IMG/VR virus record: IMGVR_UViG_3300036852_000283
Location: 1-41,627 of that record
Length of the DNA: 41,627 nucleotides
Direction: 5' to 3' (one strand)
Source of the DNA: a virus
In this document: in pieces, positions 8,070 to 16,554 of the stretch
How the letters are laid out: each line of letters opens with the position of its first letter
Position numbering within the stretch: position 1 is the first letter of the stretch
Notes under the pieces: generated by a model
The model's database searches: none
The model's input: only the letters and a program-made list of their open reading frames with translations
Told to the model about the DNA's origin: nothing
Translations under genes and position numbers: made by a program

Positions 8070-8484
8070 CGGTCACCTCGAACCCTGCCCGTTGCACCAA
8101 CTGGATCAACCGCTGATACATCCGTCGACGATTCCGCACGGCAATCGCCGCGAGTCCATCCGCCTTATGCGCCGGCATGCGCCCGCGGCGCCAGCCCTGT
8201 CGCGTCACGCGGTTCTGGGTACCGAATTCCCAGAGATGCGCATGCGGGGACCGACTCCGTACGATGCCGATGGTGCCGTACGGCGTGTGCTCTGTCTTCA
8301 CCGAGACCCCGGCGCGTAACTTCCCCGTATCCCCCAGTGGGTACGCTTGGCGCAGGCTGGAGGCCGTGATCTCCGCCGTGTCATCGACGATCTCGGCGCC
8401 TTCCGCGCGCAAGCCTTCCGGTAATTGGCGCAGAGCCGCCTTCAGTTCCGCGAGGCCGTCCAGCACGATGCGGTTGGTCGCCAC
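8059..8484 (-). CDS. HK97 gp10-like head-tail joining protein
   Basis: A 141-residue protein starting with GTG; the last G of the upstream TAG is the first base of the start. The opening (LAELKAALRQLPEGLRAEGAEIVDDTAEIT), the basic stretch YPLGDTGKLRAGV and the later HAHLWEFGTQNRV string are the signature pattern of the HK97 gp10 / neck family, where the (H)xxxxEFG segment is conserved. These proteins help join head and tail. Position between the head closure and tail terminator genes is canonical. Confidence 0.88.
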   Translation of the reverse strand: MATNRIVLDGLAELKAALRQLPEGLRAEGAEIVDDTAEITASSLRQAYPLGDTGKLRAGVSVKTEHTPYGTIGIVRSRSPHAHLWEFGTQNRVTRQGWRRGRMPAHKADGLAAIAVRNRRRMYQRLIQLVQRAGFEVTGAF

Positions 8485-8855
8485 TACGTCACCCGCTCGG
8501 TACAGGTCAACACGAGCTCCACGTCACGCTCCTCAGGGTTCTGGACTGACGTCACCTGAAATTCTCGCGACCCCGCCGGCAGGGTCCCGTCCGGATTCCG
8601 CGGGCCTTTCGTCAACCGCGTCTTCGTGGTCACGCCGTCGTGGAAGCGCAGACGGACCACATGACTCGCCGAGGCTTGCACCGTGTTGGCCACGACGCGT
8701 TCAAGATCACGCGCCGTCGCGGGTGTGATCGAGGCCCACACCTGCGCGGGCGAGAGCGGCATCCACGCCTGCGTAAACCCGCCATCTCCATCAGGGGTCG
8801 ACCCGCCAGGGTTCTCCAGCGTGACGAACTGATTGAACCGACCCACGCGCGGCAC
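8484..8855 (-). CDS. Head closure / head-tail adaptor protein
   Basis: A 123-residue protein starting with GTG. It shows the pattern of the phage head-tail joining (SPP1 gp16-like) family: an N-terminal strand (RFNQFVTLENPGG), a DGDGGFTQAWMPL turn, VWASITPATARDLERV, a basic strand (VVRLRFHDGVT) and a C-terminal ERDVELVLTCTERV strand. Such proteins sit below the portal-adaptor ring and stop DNA leaking before the tail attaches. Neighbours on both sides are connector genes. Family assignment is fairly secure. Confidence 0.85.
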   Translation of the reverse strand: MPRVGRFNQFVTLENPGGSTPDGDGGFTQAWMPLSPAQVWASITPATARDLERVVANTVQASASHVVRLRFHDGVTTKTRLTKGPRNPDGTLPAGSREFQVTSVQNPEERDVELVLTCTERVT

Positions 8856-9464
8856 TTAACACCTCATCGGCGCGAGCCAGTCTTCAGGCTCAATCCAATA
8901 CACGCGATCGGACCAGCACGCCTCCGCCGCCACGCGGGCGCGCTCGCCGTACTCCTCGAGCCCTTCCCGATCGCAGTCAAGATAGGCCACGTACATCCGG
9001 ATCCCCTGCTTGATGCGCTCCGGAATCAAATCGACTGAAGTCCAGCCGATCACGTAGGTGATGATCACGCGCGGCGTGAACCTTGTGCTCTGTAACGCGG
9101 GCCAGTTCTGCCCAGGCTTGAGCACGATCCGCGCAGGCCGGCTCACCGTATCGATGTCGTACACACTCGTAGCTAATACCTGGAGCGTGCCGGTCGTGTC
9201 GTAATACTGAACCGTCGTGACGGATTGCAGCGGCGCGGCCCGCGGGAGGTAGATGGCGTCGTACCACCAGTCGAGCGTCATCTGCCACGTCTGGGTGAAG
9301 AACCCACGGCTCATGTACTCTTCGCCGGTCTCACGCGCCGTGACGATGAACCGGTTCACCGTCGCGTCGTCGTCGTCGTGGCTGATGCGCGCGTGCTGCT
9401 TGGCTTCGGCCACGGTGATCGGTTCAGTCGCTGGCTTCGTCACCAGCGCCCACGACACCTTCAC
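8856..9464 (-). CDS. Head-tail connector (gp6-like adaptor)
   Basis: A 202-residue protein starting with GTG in a GTGA overlap with the gene upstream. It begins with TKPATEPITVAEAKQHARI and continues to VNRFIVTARETGEEYMSR, the hallmark of the gp6-like / phiE125 gp8-like adaptors that form a ring under the portal. The middle carries the LPRAAPLQSVTTVQYYD strand pair common to the family, and the C-terminal half is helical (RIKQGIRMYVAYLDCDREG). About 200 residues is normal for the longer members. Confidence 0.87.
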   Translation of the reverse strand: MKVSWALVTKPATEPITVAEAKQHARISHDDDDATVNRFIVTARETGEEYMSRGFFTQTWQMTLDWWYDAIYLPRAAPLQSVTTVQYYDTTGTLQVLATSVYDIDTVSRPARIVLKPGQNWPALQSTRFTPRVIITYVIGWTSVDLIPERIKQGIRMYVAYLDCDREGLEEYGERARVAAEACWSDRVYWIEPEDWLAPMRC

Positions 9465-9742
9465 CGCGAGCCTCGCGCGCGCGGCCGCTTCTCACTCGCC
9501 GTTTCTGCTGGCGGCCCGAGCACGGCGGCTTCACGTTCCGGCGGTTCGTCGCCTTCGACGTGTGGATCGCTCCACCCAAGGTGAGCGAACCCTTCAACCA
9601 GATCGGCGTCGCCATCCGTGACAAGCGCCGGGCGCCCATCACGCGTTGTCGGTTTCGCCATCCGTCGCACCAGCTTCTCGAGGAGATCCATGCGTCCCAT
9701 CCACCAGTAGGAAACGAGACCGATGGCCCCCAGGAGGACCAC
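9461..9742 (-). CDS. Small hypothetical protein after the capsid gene
   Basis: A 93-residue protein with a short hydrophobic N-terminus (VLLGAIGLVSYWWMG, residues 2-16), then a charged helix and an acidic, Pro/Glu-rich C-terminal half. The short hydrophobic start could be one membrane span. It lies between the capsid and connector genes and overlaps the connector start by four bases (GTGA). No family is recognised. A head accessory role would be a guess from position. Confidence 0.6.
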   Translation of the reverse strand: MVLLGAIGLVSYWWMGRMDLLEKLVRRMAKPTTRDGRPALVTDGDADLVEGFAHLGWSDPHVEGDEPPEREAAVLGPPAETASEKRPRARGSR

Positions 9743-9756
9743 CGGCCCCGGACTGT

Positions 9757-11148
9757 TTACGCCTGGGTGCCGTACTTGACCGGGTTCGTGCCCGCGTCGA
9801 GCAGGTCGCCGTCATGCCGCGAGAAAGCGAGGAACGCAACCTGCCCGAACTCGGCGAAGCGTTCGTCGAGCCGGAGCAGTGTCACATCACGCACGTCTCG
9901 GATCTGATATTTCGAAAAGTCGCCGAACAGAATCGACTTCACCGTCGTCGCCGGGGTCGTCATCGACTGGTTCACGGTGTACTCGTACCCGAAGATCCGA
10001 TCCGGCTGACCATTGGTCAGCCCAGGAATCCACACGGGCATGCCATCGGTCTGACCAGAGAATTGCGGGATCTTGATCTTCTTGATCATCTTCAGCCCGC
10101 CGTCATGGAACATGAAGCGTCCGCGATCTCGGTACGCGGGGTCGATGGAATGAATCAAATCGTTCAGGTTATCTGTGGTGACGCTGGTCGCCGTGGCAAA
10201 TGTGACACCGGAACTGGTCGCGGCCGTGATGATGCCATTCGGCTGGGACGACCCGGTCCCCGTGGTGAAATGATCGTTGGTGATCCGCGCGATCCGGATC
10301 CCGAGCGCGTTGCCGATGAATTCCGCCGGGTTGATCGAGGAGTCCTGCAGAAACTCGACGCTCGCCTTGATGTACTTGCTCGTGTACTTCCACGCATCCA
10401 TCACGAGCTGACCGAAGACCATTTCCAGTTCGGTGAACGTCGTGTTCTCCGCGATGATCTCGCCTTTGTTCGCCGTGTCGTTGGTCGTCGGAAACGGCAG
10501 CGGGCCACCGGTGTCGGTTCTGAACACCGTCGCGACTGACCGCATCCCGCCAAATGCCAACAGCGCCACTTCGAGCGCGCGCATCGTGGCATCCGCCGTC
10601 GTGAACCCGCCGGTCGTCGTCGTGGCCTGAGCCCCCGTCAGCGCCGCGCGCTTTTCCTCGACCTGGGTTTGCCACGCCCGCAGATCCTCTGGGGACGTCG
10701 ACTTGAGCAGCGGCCCCATCTGCACCGTCAGCCGCTTGGAGTCGATGTTGATGCCGCACCGGCGCGCAAGCTCACGCTGATGGTCGCTGACGACATCGTC
10801 ATAGGGCACGCCGCCGAGGGCCCAGGCCCGAAACGCTTCGATCCGTTCGTTCTCGGTGACCTTCCCAGCCGAGCCGCGATAACTCGAGCGGGTGTCGATG
10901 GGATTCGGGTCGCTGCGCCGACCCTTGGGCTCTTCGAGACTGGCCCGCGTGGTCTGCGCCTTTTCCATGCGCGTGATGACCGCCGTGAGTTTCTCGATGT
11001 CGTCATCGATCTTGTCCCACTTATCCTGTTCGTCTTTCGTCAGCTCGGTCCGCTTGTCGTCGGCGGCTTTCTTCAGGACTTCGTCAGCCTGATCGCAGAG
11101 TTCGCCTTTTTTCTGGCGCAGTTCGGTGAGGTTTTGTGAGAAGTCCAT
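9757..11148 (-). CDS. HK97-fold major capsid protein
   Basis: A 463-residue protein forming the head shell. Residues 1 to about 80 are a charged coiled coil (TELRQKKGELCDQADEVLKK, later KIDDDIEKLTAVITRMEKA), the delta domain that scaffolds assembly and is cut off by the protease. The rest has HK97-fold hallmarks: GGFTTADATM, the PFPTTNDTANKGEIIAENTTF strand region, LQDSSINPAEFIGNALG, and PVKYGTQA at the end. The reading frame stays open to 11307, but GAGGAA lies about 7 bases before the ATG at 11148, so I start there. It follows the protease gene, as in HK97. Confidence 0.93.
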   Translation of the reverse strand: MDFSQNLTELRQKKGELCDQADEVLKKAADDKRTELTKDEQDKWDKIDDDIEKLTAVITRMEKAQTTRASLEEPKGRRSDPNPIDTRSSYRGSAGKVTENERIEAFRAWALGGVPYDDVVSDHQRELARRCGINIDSKRLTVQMGPLLKSTSPEDLRAWQTQVEEKRAALTGAQATTTTGGFTTADATMRALEVALLAFGGMRSVATVFRTDTGGPLPFPTTNDTANKGEIIAENTTFTELEMVFGQLVMDAWKYTSKYIKASVEFLQDSSINPAEFIGNALGIRIARITNDHFTTGTGSSQPNGIITAATSSGVTFATATSVTTDNLNDLIHSIDPAYRDRGRFMFHDGGLKMIKKIKIPQFSGQTDGMPVWIPGLTNGQPDRIFGYEYTVNQSMTTPATTVKSILFGDFSKYQIRDVRDVTLLRLDERFAEFGQVAFLAFSRHDGDLLDAGTNPVKYGTQA

Positions 11149-11320
11149 CGGCCATTCCTCATTCGTGCGCTGAGGAACGGCCCAAGACACATGGCAGGAG
11201 CGCGATCCACGCACGAACTCAAGCGAATTCGTGTTGCTTGTGGATGCGCTCGACACGCGAGCTACATCACGATTCTCGCCTTCGCTCTCCACTGGCACCG
11301 CCAGCACCCGAGCGAGGCTC
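11149..11320 (-). other. Leader between the RHH gene and the capsid start
   Basis: No separate gene is seen in these 172 bases. The capsid frame is open through most of it, but its composition is unlike a delta domain and the ribosome site lies at its end. A small hairpin (CTGGC/GCCAG, near 11296-11308) is the only structure noticed. It may be an untranslated leader that helps set capsid output. Confidence 0.4.
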
Positions 11321-11548
11321 TTAACCAGTGTGTAGCGAATCAGAACTGCCGGTATTTTTTAGGTGGGAAATGAGAGCATCGCGCACGACACGTGCGACTG
11401 AGACGTCACGACGGATCGACTCTCGAATCACAGCGTCATGCACCGGCGTCGGCACGGTACAGGCCGGCAACTGCGAGACCGACGGCGCGAGCGGAGGCCG
11501 GCCGCGCTTTACCGCGCCCGCCGTATGCGCTGAACTTTCCTGAGCCAT
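11321..11548 (-). CDS. Small ribbon-helix-helix-like protein
   Basis: A 75-residue protein. After a flexible RGRPP-containing start (residues 15-19) comes TVPTPVHDAVIRESIRRDVSVARVVRDALISHL, the strand-helix-helix layout of CopG/Arc-type DNA-binding proteins. It starts within the last 40 bases of the protease gene and lies between protease and capsid, an odd place for a regulator. RHH proteins usually bind as dimers to operators and could here moderate late gene output or bind DNA in the head. The fold is inferred from the pattern; the role is unknown. Confidence 0.6.
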   Translation of the reverse strand: MAQESSAHTAGAVKRGRPPLAPSVSQLPACTVPTPVHDAVIRESIRRDVSVARVVRDALISHLKNTGSSDSLHTG

Positions 11549-12081
11549 TCGAGCCTGGATCCTGCTTGGGTTTTCTGGAAGGCATCGAGCGATCGCTTCG
11601 CGACCGATACATCAGTCTGCGTGTACGCCGGGAACGCCACCACGCTGACTTCGCTGATGGTCATGTCCGTGACTTCGCGGATCAACATCCCGTCCTCTTC
11701 GTGCCAATCATCGCCATTCGGCATCACCCGGAACGCGAACGACATGCCGGACACATCGCCGCGGCTGACGGATTCGAGGACGTCCCGGCCGGCCGTGGTA
11801 TTCGCGGGGTCAATTTCGACCTTCAGCCCCTTCTGGTCCTTCCGAAGCGCCAGCGTCCCCGACCGCGTGCGACCAATCACCTTTCCGCTGTCATGATCCA
11901 CGAGCGCGCGCACGTCCAACGCTTCCGACAGCGTCCGGTCCACGGCTTCAGGCCGGATGATCTCGCGGAACCCGCCGAGGTTCTGGGACAGAGCGTTGAA
12001 CACGATGGCGTAGCCCTTGATCTTGCGCAGCGCATCGAGCTCGACACGGACTTCGCCGGTAAAACGGCGCTCCAGTTCCAT
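11509..12081 (-). CDS. HK97-family prohead protease
   Basis: A 190-residue serine protease that cleaves capsid delta domains during head maturation. It shows the family order: GYAIVFN near residue 25, the FREIIRPEAVDRTL strand, the catalytic His segment ALVDHD (His63), and VSGMSFAF (about 111-118) with the nucleophilic Ser, followed by the EVSVVAFPAY string typical of the family. The ATG at 12081 shares its A with the TGA of the portal gene (TGATG); a GTG one codon earlier is an alternative. It lies between portal and capsid as in HK97. Confidence 0.92.
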   Translation of the reverse strand: MELERRFTGEVRVELDALRKIKGYAIVFNALSQNLGGFREIIRPEAVDRTLSEALDVRALVDHDSGKVIGRTRSGTLALRKDQKGLKVEIDPANTTAGRDVLESVSRGDVSGMSFAFRVMPNGDDWHEEDGMLIREVTDMTISEVSVVAFPAYTQTDVSVAKRSLDAFQKTQAGSRLEWLRKVQRIRRAR

Positions 12082-14285
12082 CACGTCACCTCTTGCAGCA
12101 CACGCGCCGCGACGGTCTCTGCGCGATCCGCTTCCCAGCGGCGCAACACCTTCTCCAGCGCTGGGGCCAACGTGTCGCTGTCGTGTTCATCCGCCACCGT
12201 CTGTAATTGCCGCAGGGACTGATCGAGATACTGCGCCACGAGGCGATCGAGCACATGCTCCATCGGTTCCGAATGCGCCGTGCAGACCACCCACGCGCGT
12301 ACAGACGGCCGGAGCACCTTCCGACAGCGGTCCTCGTGGCCCTGATAAAACTGCGTCAGCCAGGTGCGGAGCTTGTCAGGCGATCCTTGCACGCGACGAG
12401 CCCGATCGGATTCATGCTCGATCAGCCAGCGCAAGCCGTCCACGATTACCGCACGCACGGCCGCGCCAGACTCGTGCAGTCTGGACTCGGCCTGCGTGAG
12501 AGCCGCCGTCCGCGTGGTGAGTGTCTCGGCAAGCGCCACCCTGGCCGCTTCTGTCTGCGCCAGCGCCGCATCCGCCAGGACACGGGCCTCACGCGTCTTG
12601 CCATGTTCATGACGTTCGTCATCACGTTCGCCAGTCACGGTCGTGATCTGTGTGCGGAGCTCCACGTTCACGGCGCCGGCCGTCTGGAGTGTGCCGGCGA
12701 GCGCATCGCGATCAGTGGTCATTGCCGTCAGATCCACCACGGCCTGTCTGAGGTCTTGCCCGAGTCGCATCGCTTCCGCCGTCACCCGTTCCACGTCCCC
12801 CGTCAGCGCGTCACGCGCGGTCGTAATCGTCTTGACATCGTTGAGCGCGATGTCGAGCAGGTCTTCGAACTCCTGCGCCTTCTTCCTGGCAGCGTCTCGC
12901 TCCTCGATCGCCTTGGTGTATTCTTCACGCGTCGGCGTCTCCGGCGGCGCGGGTGGCGGCTCTTCAAGTTTCTTGATACTCGCGCGCTTCTCGTCAATTG
13001 ACGCCTGCCACCACGCTTTACTCAGGCTCAACGGGATCATCGTCGTGTTGACAAAGGCCTCGTCGCCCCCGGCCACCGGATTCCGGTTCTCAATTTCTCG
13101 GATCTCATTCGGAATGATGGAGGCTGTATTGAACTGCTCGCGATAGAAGACGCCGCGGCCCGCCGAGTCGCCGCGCAGGAGGCCGGCCGCGACGAATTCG
13201 ATCTCCTGTTGATTCCGCTCCAGCGGCGAGACGAGTTTCTCGTTCAGTTCCTGATCCCAGCGTTCGAGCCAGGGACTGAGACAATCGATGTAGTACTCCA
13301 GGTTCTGATGCTCGATGTTGTTGTTGGTGGACCGCGCCAATTCCTTGAGCTTGTGCGGCGGGAGATTGAACCAGCGCGCCACTTCGTCGATCTGGAACGT
13401 GCGGGTTTCGAGAAATTGGGCATCGTTCGGCGGAATCCCCATCCGCGTATACGTCGCGTCGTTGTAGAGCGCGAGCAACCGATGCGCCTTCTCCACGCCC
13501 TGATGTTTCGCTTCGAGTTGTTCGCGATAGTTCTTGTCAGACAGCTCTGTCGGTCGCGGCCCTTTGTAGGAAATCACCCCACCGAAGGTGGCCCCGTTAC
13601 CGTAGAATGATCCACCAAACCGCTCCGAGGCGATGCCGAGTCCGAGTGATTCGCGCGCCTTCTGAATCACCGAGTATCCGCTGACCCCGTCGAACCCAAG
13701 ACCAGGGATATGCAGCATGTCGGCCGCCGCGATAAAGACTTCCCCGCCGTTCGGCTGCTGCACGCGATACTGAAGCGGACTGTCAGCCGACCGTCGAAAC
13801 GGCGTCACACGATCGGGCGTGATCGGCCAGAGCGCCGCGACACGTGCGGCACCGTTCCGCTCGATCTCCGCGTACGCGTTCCCCCACGTCAGGACGTGCG
13901 CCTGTAAGGTCTCACGAAAGACGAACGCCGATATTTCAGGGTTCGGGCGGTCGTGGACAATCCGATAGAGCGGGTGCGTCGTGTACCGTTCCTTGCCGCC
14001 GTTGGGTAACTTCCGCCAGAGCGGGAGCGGCAGATTCCCGACCTGTGAGGAGATCAAGCCGACCGCGGCCCACACCGCGGAGTAGTTCAACGCCGTCGTT
14101 TCGTTGACGGCCACCCCAGACGAGACCGGCGTCACATTGAAGAGCCGCGCGATCTCCGGCGAACTCGCATTGAGCGGCCCCACCCAGTGCGAGCGGAACG
14201 CCTCGAGCGCCTGCTTAAACCGCTGGATCCGCGAGGGGCGGTCCTCGACGAGCTCGTACCGCTGGAGTTTTCCCATCAGAGCCAT
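12081..14285 (-). CDS. Portal protein with long C-terminal coiled-coil extension
   Basis: A 734-residue protein. Residues 1 to about 430 are an HK97-type portal: ALNYSAVWAAVGLISSQVGNLP, THPLYRIVHDRPNP, LTWGNAYAEIERN, GVSGYSVIQKARESLGLG and EVARWFNLPPHKL are all family hallmarks. The usual portal is about 400-450 residues. Here a Pro-rich hinge (EEPPPAPPETP, 441-451) leads into about 150 residues of coiled coil rich in Ala, Thr, Glu and Arg, then about 130 more helical residues to the end. The portal forms the dodecameric DNA gate. The extension has no recognised family and no break in frame. The start overlaps TerL by 10 bases; an in-frame ATG at 14276 is an alternative. Confidence 0.92.
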   Translation of the reverse strand: MALMGKLQRYELVEDRPSRIQRFKQALEAFRSHWVGPLNASSPEIARLFNVTPVSSGVAVNETTALNYSAVWAAVGLISSQVGNLPLPLWRKLPNGGKERYTTHPLYRIVHDRPNPEISAFVFRETLQAHVLTWGNAYAEIERNGAARVAALWPITPDRVTPFRRSADSPLQYRVQQPNGGEVFIAAADMLHIPGLGFDGVSGYSVIQKARESLGLGIASERFGGSFYGNGATFGGVISYKGPRPTELSDKNYREQLEAKHQGVEKAHRLLALYNDATYTRMGIPPNDAQFLETRTFQIDEVARWFNLPPHKLKELARSTNNNIEHQNLEYYIDCLSPWLERWDQELNEKLVSPLERNQQEIEFVAAGLLRGDSAGRGVFYREQFNTASIIPNEIREIENRNPVAGGDEAFVNTTMIPLSLSKAWWQASIDEKRASIKKLEEPPPAPPETPTREEYTKAIEERDAARKKAQEFEDLLDIALNDVKTITTARDALTGDVERVTAEAMRLGQDLRQAVVDLTAMTTDRDALAGTLQTAGAVNVELRTQITTVTGERDDERHEHGKTREARVLADAALAQTEAARVALAETLTTRTAALTQAESRLHESGAAVRAVIVDGLRWLIEHESDRARRVQGSPDKLRTWLTQFYQGHEDRCRKVLRPSVRAWVVCTAHSEPMEHVLDRLVAQYLDQSLRQLQTVADEHDSDTLAPALEKVLRRWEADRAETVAARVLQEVT

Positions 14286-15961
14286 TCCGCCATGACGCTC
14301 GTGTCCACCTTCGGCGGTTCACGAATCGCCAGGGCCATCCCGATCGTCGGTGCAATCACCGGATCGATCCGGCCGCGACTCTTTTTCTTCACGAACATCA
14401 TGTTGTCTTTGCCGTCGCGCTGGTCGACCGCGTTCGAGACAGACCAAGCCGTGACGGGACACCCGCACGCATCGACGTCGCCCGCGAGGATATCGGCCTG
14501 CATCCGGAGACACGCGCTGCTCATCCCGGCATACGTCTGCTGGACTTCGATCAGTTGCTCTTCGGCGAACCCGTCCGTCTTCAAGTCGTCGATCAACTTG
14601 TCGGCATGCCACGGGTCGAAGCCGATACGCTCAATGTCGTACAGACTGTGAGCCTCCAGCAACGTCTCCCGAATGACGTTGTGGTCAATGCGCGTGCCTG
14701 GACACGTCTTCAGCCAGCCGTCTGTGACCCAGACAGGGTAGGGCGCCCGATCACGATGCGCACGGTCCGTGAGAGTCTCCTCAGGCGTCCAGATGTGTTG
14801 AATCAGCCGCCACTGCGGCCGGCCTGGTACCGGCGGGAAGACGAACGACAACGCGCACAGATCAATCTTCGACGCGAGGTCGATGCCGACCCAGCACGAT
14901 TGATGGAGCAATTCCTCGAGCCAGACCGCGCGCGTGAGTCGATGCGGGTTCTGTCCTTTGCGCCAGCCATCGACGGATAGACATGGGTGTGAGGCATTAA
15001 CGAGCAGGTTCAGATGCTTTTGCTTGTACGTGGCCGCAGCTGAGGGAATCCCCTTCGCCTTCAGCACTTTGGCGGCCAGATCTTCAGGATTGACGGAGAT
15101 CCCGTAATTCGGATTCGCCTTGCGCGCCGTCTCTGGCAGCGCCCAATCGTCAGTCTCGTCAGCATGCGCGGTAAACACGAAGAACGACTCGTCGACGAGC
15201 ACCCCTTCGAGGATCTTGTTCGAGTAATCGTTTTGATCGCCCCACGGCGAGACCGGATCGTCCCCGAAGGTCGTGATCAGATAGATCACCGGCTGCCGGC
15301 GCGCGCCCGTCGCCGTCTCCATGACGTCCAGCATCCCGCGGTCTTTCATCGCGTGAATTTCATCGCCAACGACCACGGCCGGATTCAGGCCGTCCGTCGA
15401 GTCATGGTCAGCACCGAGCGGTTCGAGCTTCGAGCTCGTATCGTCTCGATGCAGGTTCGCGACGAGCACCTTGACTCGATCCTTGAGCCCGCTCGACTGC
15501 ACGAGCTTCTTCGCATCGTTGAAGACGATCTTTGCTTGATCGCGCTTCGTCGCGACGGCGTAGCCTTCGGCACCAGGTTCTCCATCGAAGAACGTCAGAT
15601 AGAGCAGCACGATCGCGGCGATTAACGTCTTGCCGTTTTTGCGCGGAATCTGTGCGAACGACGTTCGGAACCGACGCAGGCCGGTATCGACATGGACCCA
15701 GCCGACGACACTCCCCGTGATGAACTGCTCCCACAGCTCCAGGCGGATGTTCTTTCCGGCCCATTCACCCTTGTAGTGTTTCAATTTCTCTGCGAATCGG
15801 AAGAACCGCTCCGCCTTGTCGATCTCGAATCGGTAGGGAAACTCAGGCGTCCCTTCGCGCGCGCGATCGCGTTGATGCCGAGCACACGCGAGCTTGTGGT
15901 ACTTGCCAGCCGGAAGTCGACCGGTCACCACGTCCGCCGCGTACGTGTCGAGTGCGTTCAT
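14276..15961 (-). CDS. Terminase large subunit
   Basis: A 561-residue packaging motor. The ATPase half has a Walker A-like IPRKNGKT (105-112) and a Walker B VVVGDE (196-201). The nuclease half begins with WVGIDLAS (Asp361), contains IGFDPWHADKL, and ends with the RIDPVIAPTIGMALA stretch that carries a late acidic residue. This layout matches the HK97/phage P27-associated group that pairs with P27-type small subunits. The ATG at 15961 forms an ATGA overlap with the small subunit; an upstream in-frame ATG at 16003 lies inside that gene and is not needed. Confidence 0.94.
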   Translation of the reverse strand: MNALDTYAADVVTGRLPAGKYHKLACARHQRDRAREGTPEFPYRFEIDKAERFFRFAEKLKHYKGEWAGKNIRLELWEQFITGSVVGWVHVDTGLRRFRTSFAQIPRKNGKTLIAAIVLLYLTFFDGEPGAEGYAVATKRDQAKIVFNDAKKLVQSSGLKDRVKVLVANLHRDDTSSKLEPLGADHDSTDGLNPAVVVGDEIHAMKDRGMLDVMETATGARRQPVIYLITTFGDDPVSPWGDQNDYSNKILEGVLVDESFFVFTAHADETDDWALPETARKANPNYGISVNPEDLAAKVLKAKGIPSAAATYKQKHLNLLVNASHPCLSVDGWRKGQNPHRLTRAVWLEELLHQSCWVGIDLASKIDLCALSFVFPPVPGRPQWRLIQHIWTPEETLTDRAHRDRAPYPVWVTDGWLKTCPGTRIDHNVIRETLLEAHSLYDIERIGFDPWHADKLIDDLKTDGFAEEQLIEVQQTYAGMSSACLRMQADILAGDVDACGCPVTAWSVSNAVDQRDGKDNMMFVKKKSRGRIDPVIAPTIGMALAIREPPKVDTSVMAEWL

Positions 15962-16434
15962 GCGCCTGTCGTCACGAGATGCGGCCCATCGAATTCTGCC
16001 CACTCATCCTTCGGCTGTTCCACGATCACCACCGGCTTACCGTCCGGCAAGATCCGGAACCGCGCCATGAGCCCCTCCAGCCGCTGCATCACGCCACGAT
16101 GGTCTGGCCCGCCGACGGCTAACGGAGTCGCCGCAAGCCGGCGCTCGAGCACCAGCGTCCGACACAGCCACGAAAAGGCATAGGCCGTCGCCGGTGTCAA
16201 CGTCCGTAATTCCAGCGCCAGCGGCGATAGCTCTTCCCAAACGTCCTGTTCCTCGCTCGTCAGGTTTCGCGGGCGCTTGACGTCTCCCGAGATGATCTCA
16301 GCCGTGGCTGGGCCCGCTTGGCCCGCTTTCCCGTGTTTCCCCGGATCGCCAGCAAGCCACGTAGCAGCCCGCCCACGAGGTCGACGCCCAGCCCCCACCC
16401 GCGCACCGCCGCTACGTCCCTTTTGCCCTGCCAT
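15958..16434 (-). CDS. Terminase small subunit, P27 family
   Basis: A 158-residue protein with a basic Gly-Arg N-terminal tail (GARVGAGRRPRG), then RPRNLTSEEQDVWEELSPLALELRTLTPATAYAF and a long helical region, the usual layout of P27-type small terminases. It should recognise the packaging site and load the large subunit, whose gene overlaps its stop by four bases. No good Shine-Dalgarno is seen, but two direct TTTGATTTC repeats lie around the start. Confidence 0.88.
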   Translation of the reverse strand: MAGQKGRSGGARVGAGRRPRGRAATWLAGDPGKHGKAGQAGPATAEIISGDVKRPRNLTSEEQDVWEELSPLALELRTLTPATAYAFSWLCRTLVLERRLAATPLAVGGPDHRGVMQRLEGLMARFRILPDGKPVVIVEQPKDEWAEFDGPHLVTTGA

Positions 16435-16468
16435 TTGATTTCTTTTGATTTCTAGAGCCTACCTAGAA
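16434..16468. repeat. Direct and inverted repeats at the small terminase start
   Basis: TTTGATTTC occurs at 16434-16442 and again at 16444-16452, and TTCTAG (16450-16455) is mirrored by CTAGAA (16463-16468). They lie at the start of the small terminase gene. This could be a terminase binding site or a translational control element. Confidence 0.4.
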
Positions 16469-16554
16469 CAGCGTTCTCAAACTGCGCACGCGCGAGGTTG
16501 CCTGCCGAGCGGTTTCGGAACATTCACTTACGGAGGAATCTGAATGGCGTGGGG

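Noticed and set aside
9757-11307. Longer capsid start at 11307
   Set aside because: The extra 53 residues do not look like a delta domain and the ribosome site lies at 11148.
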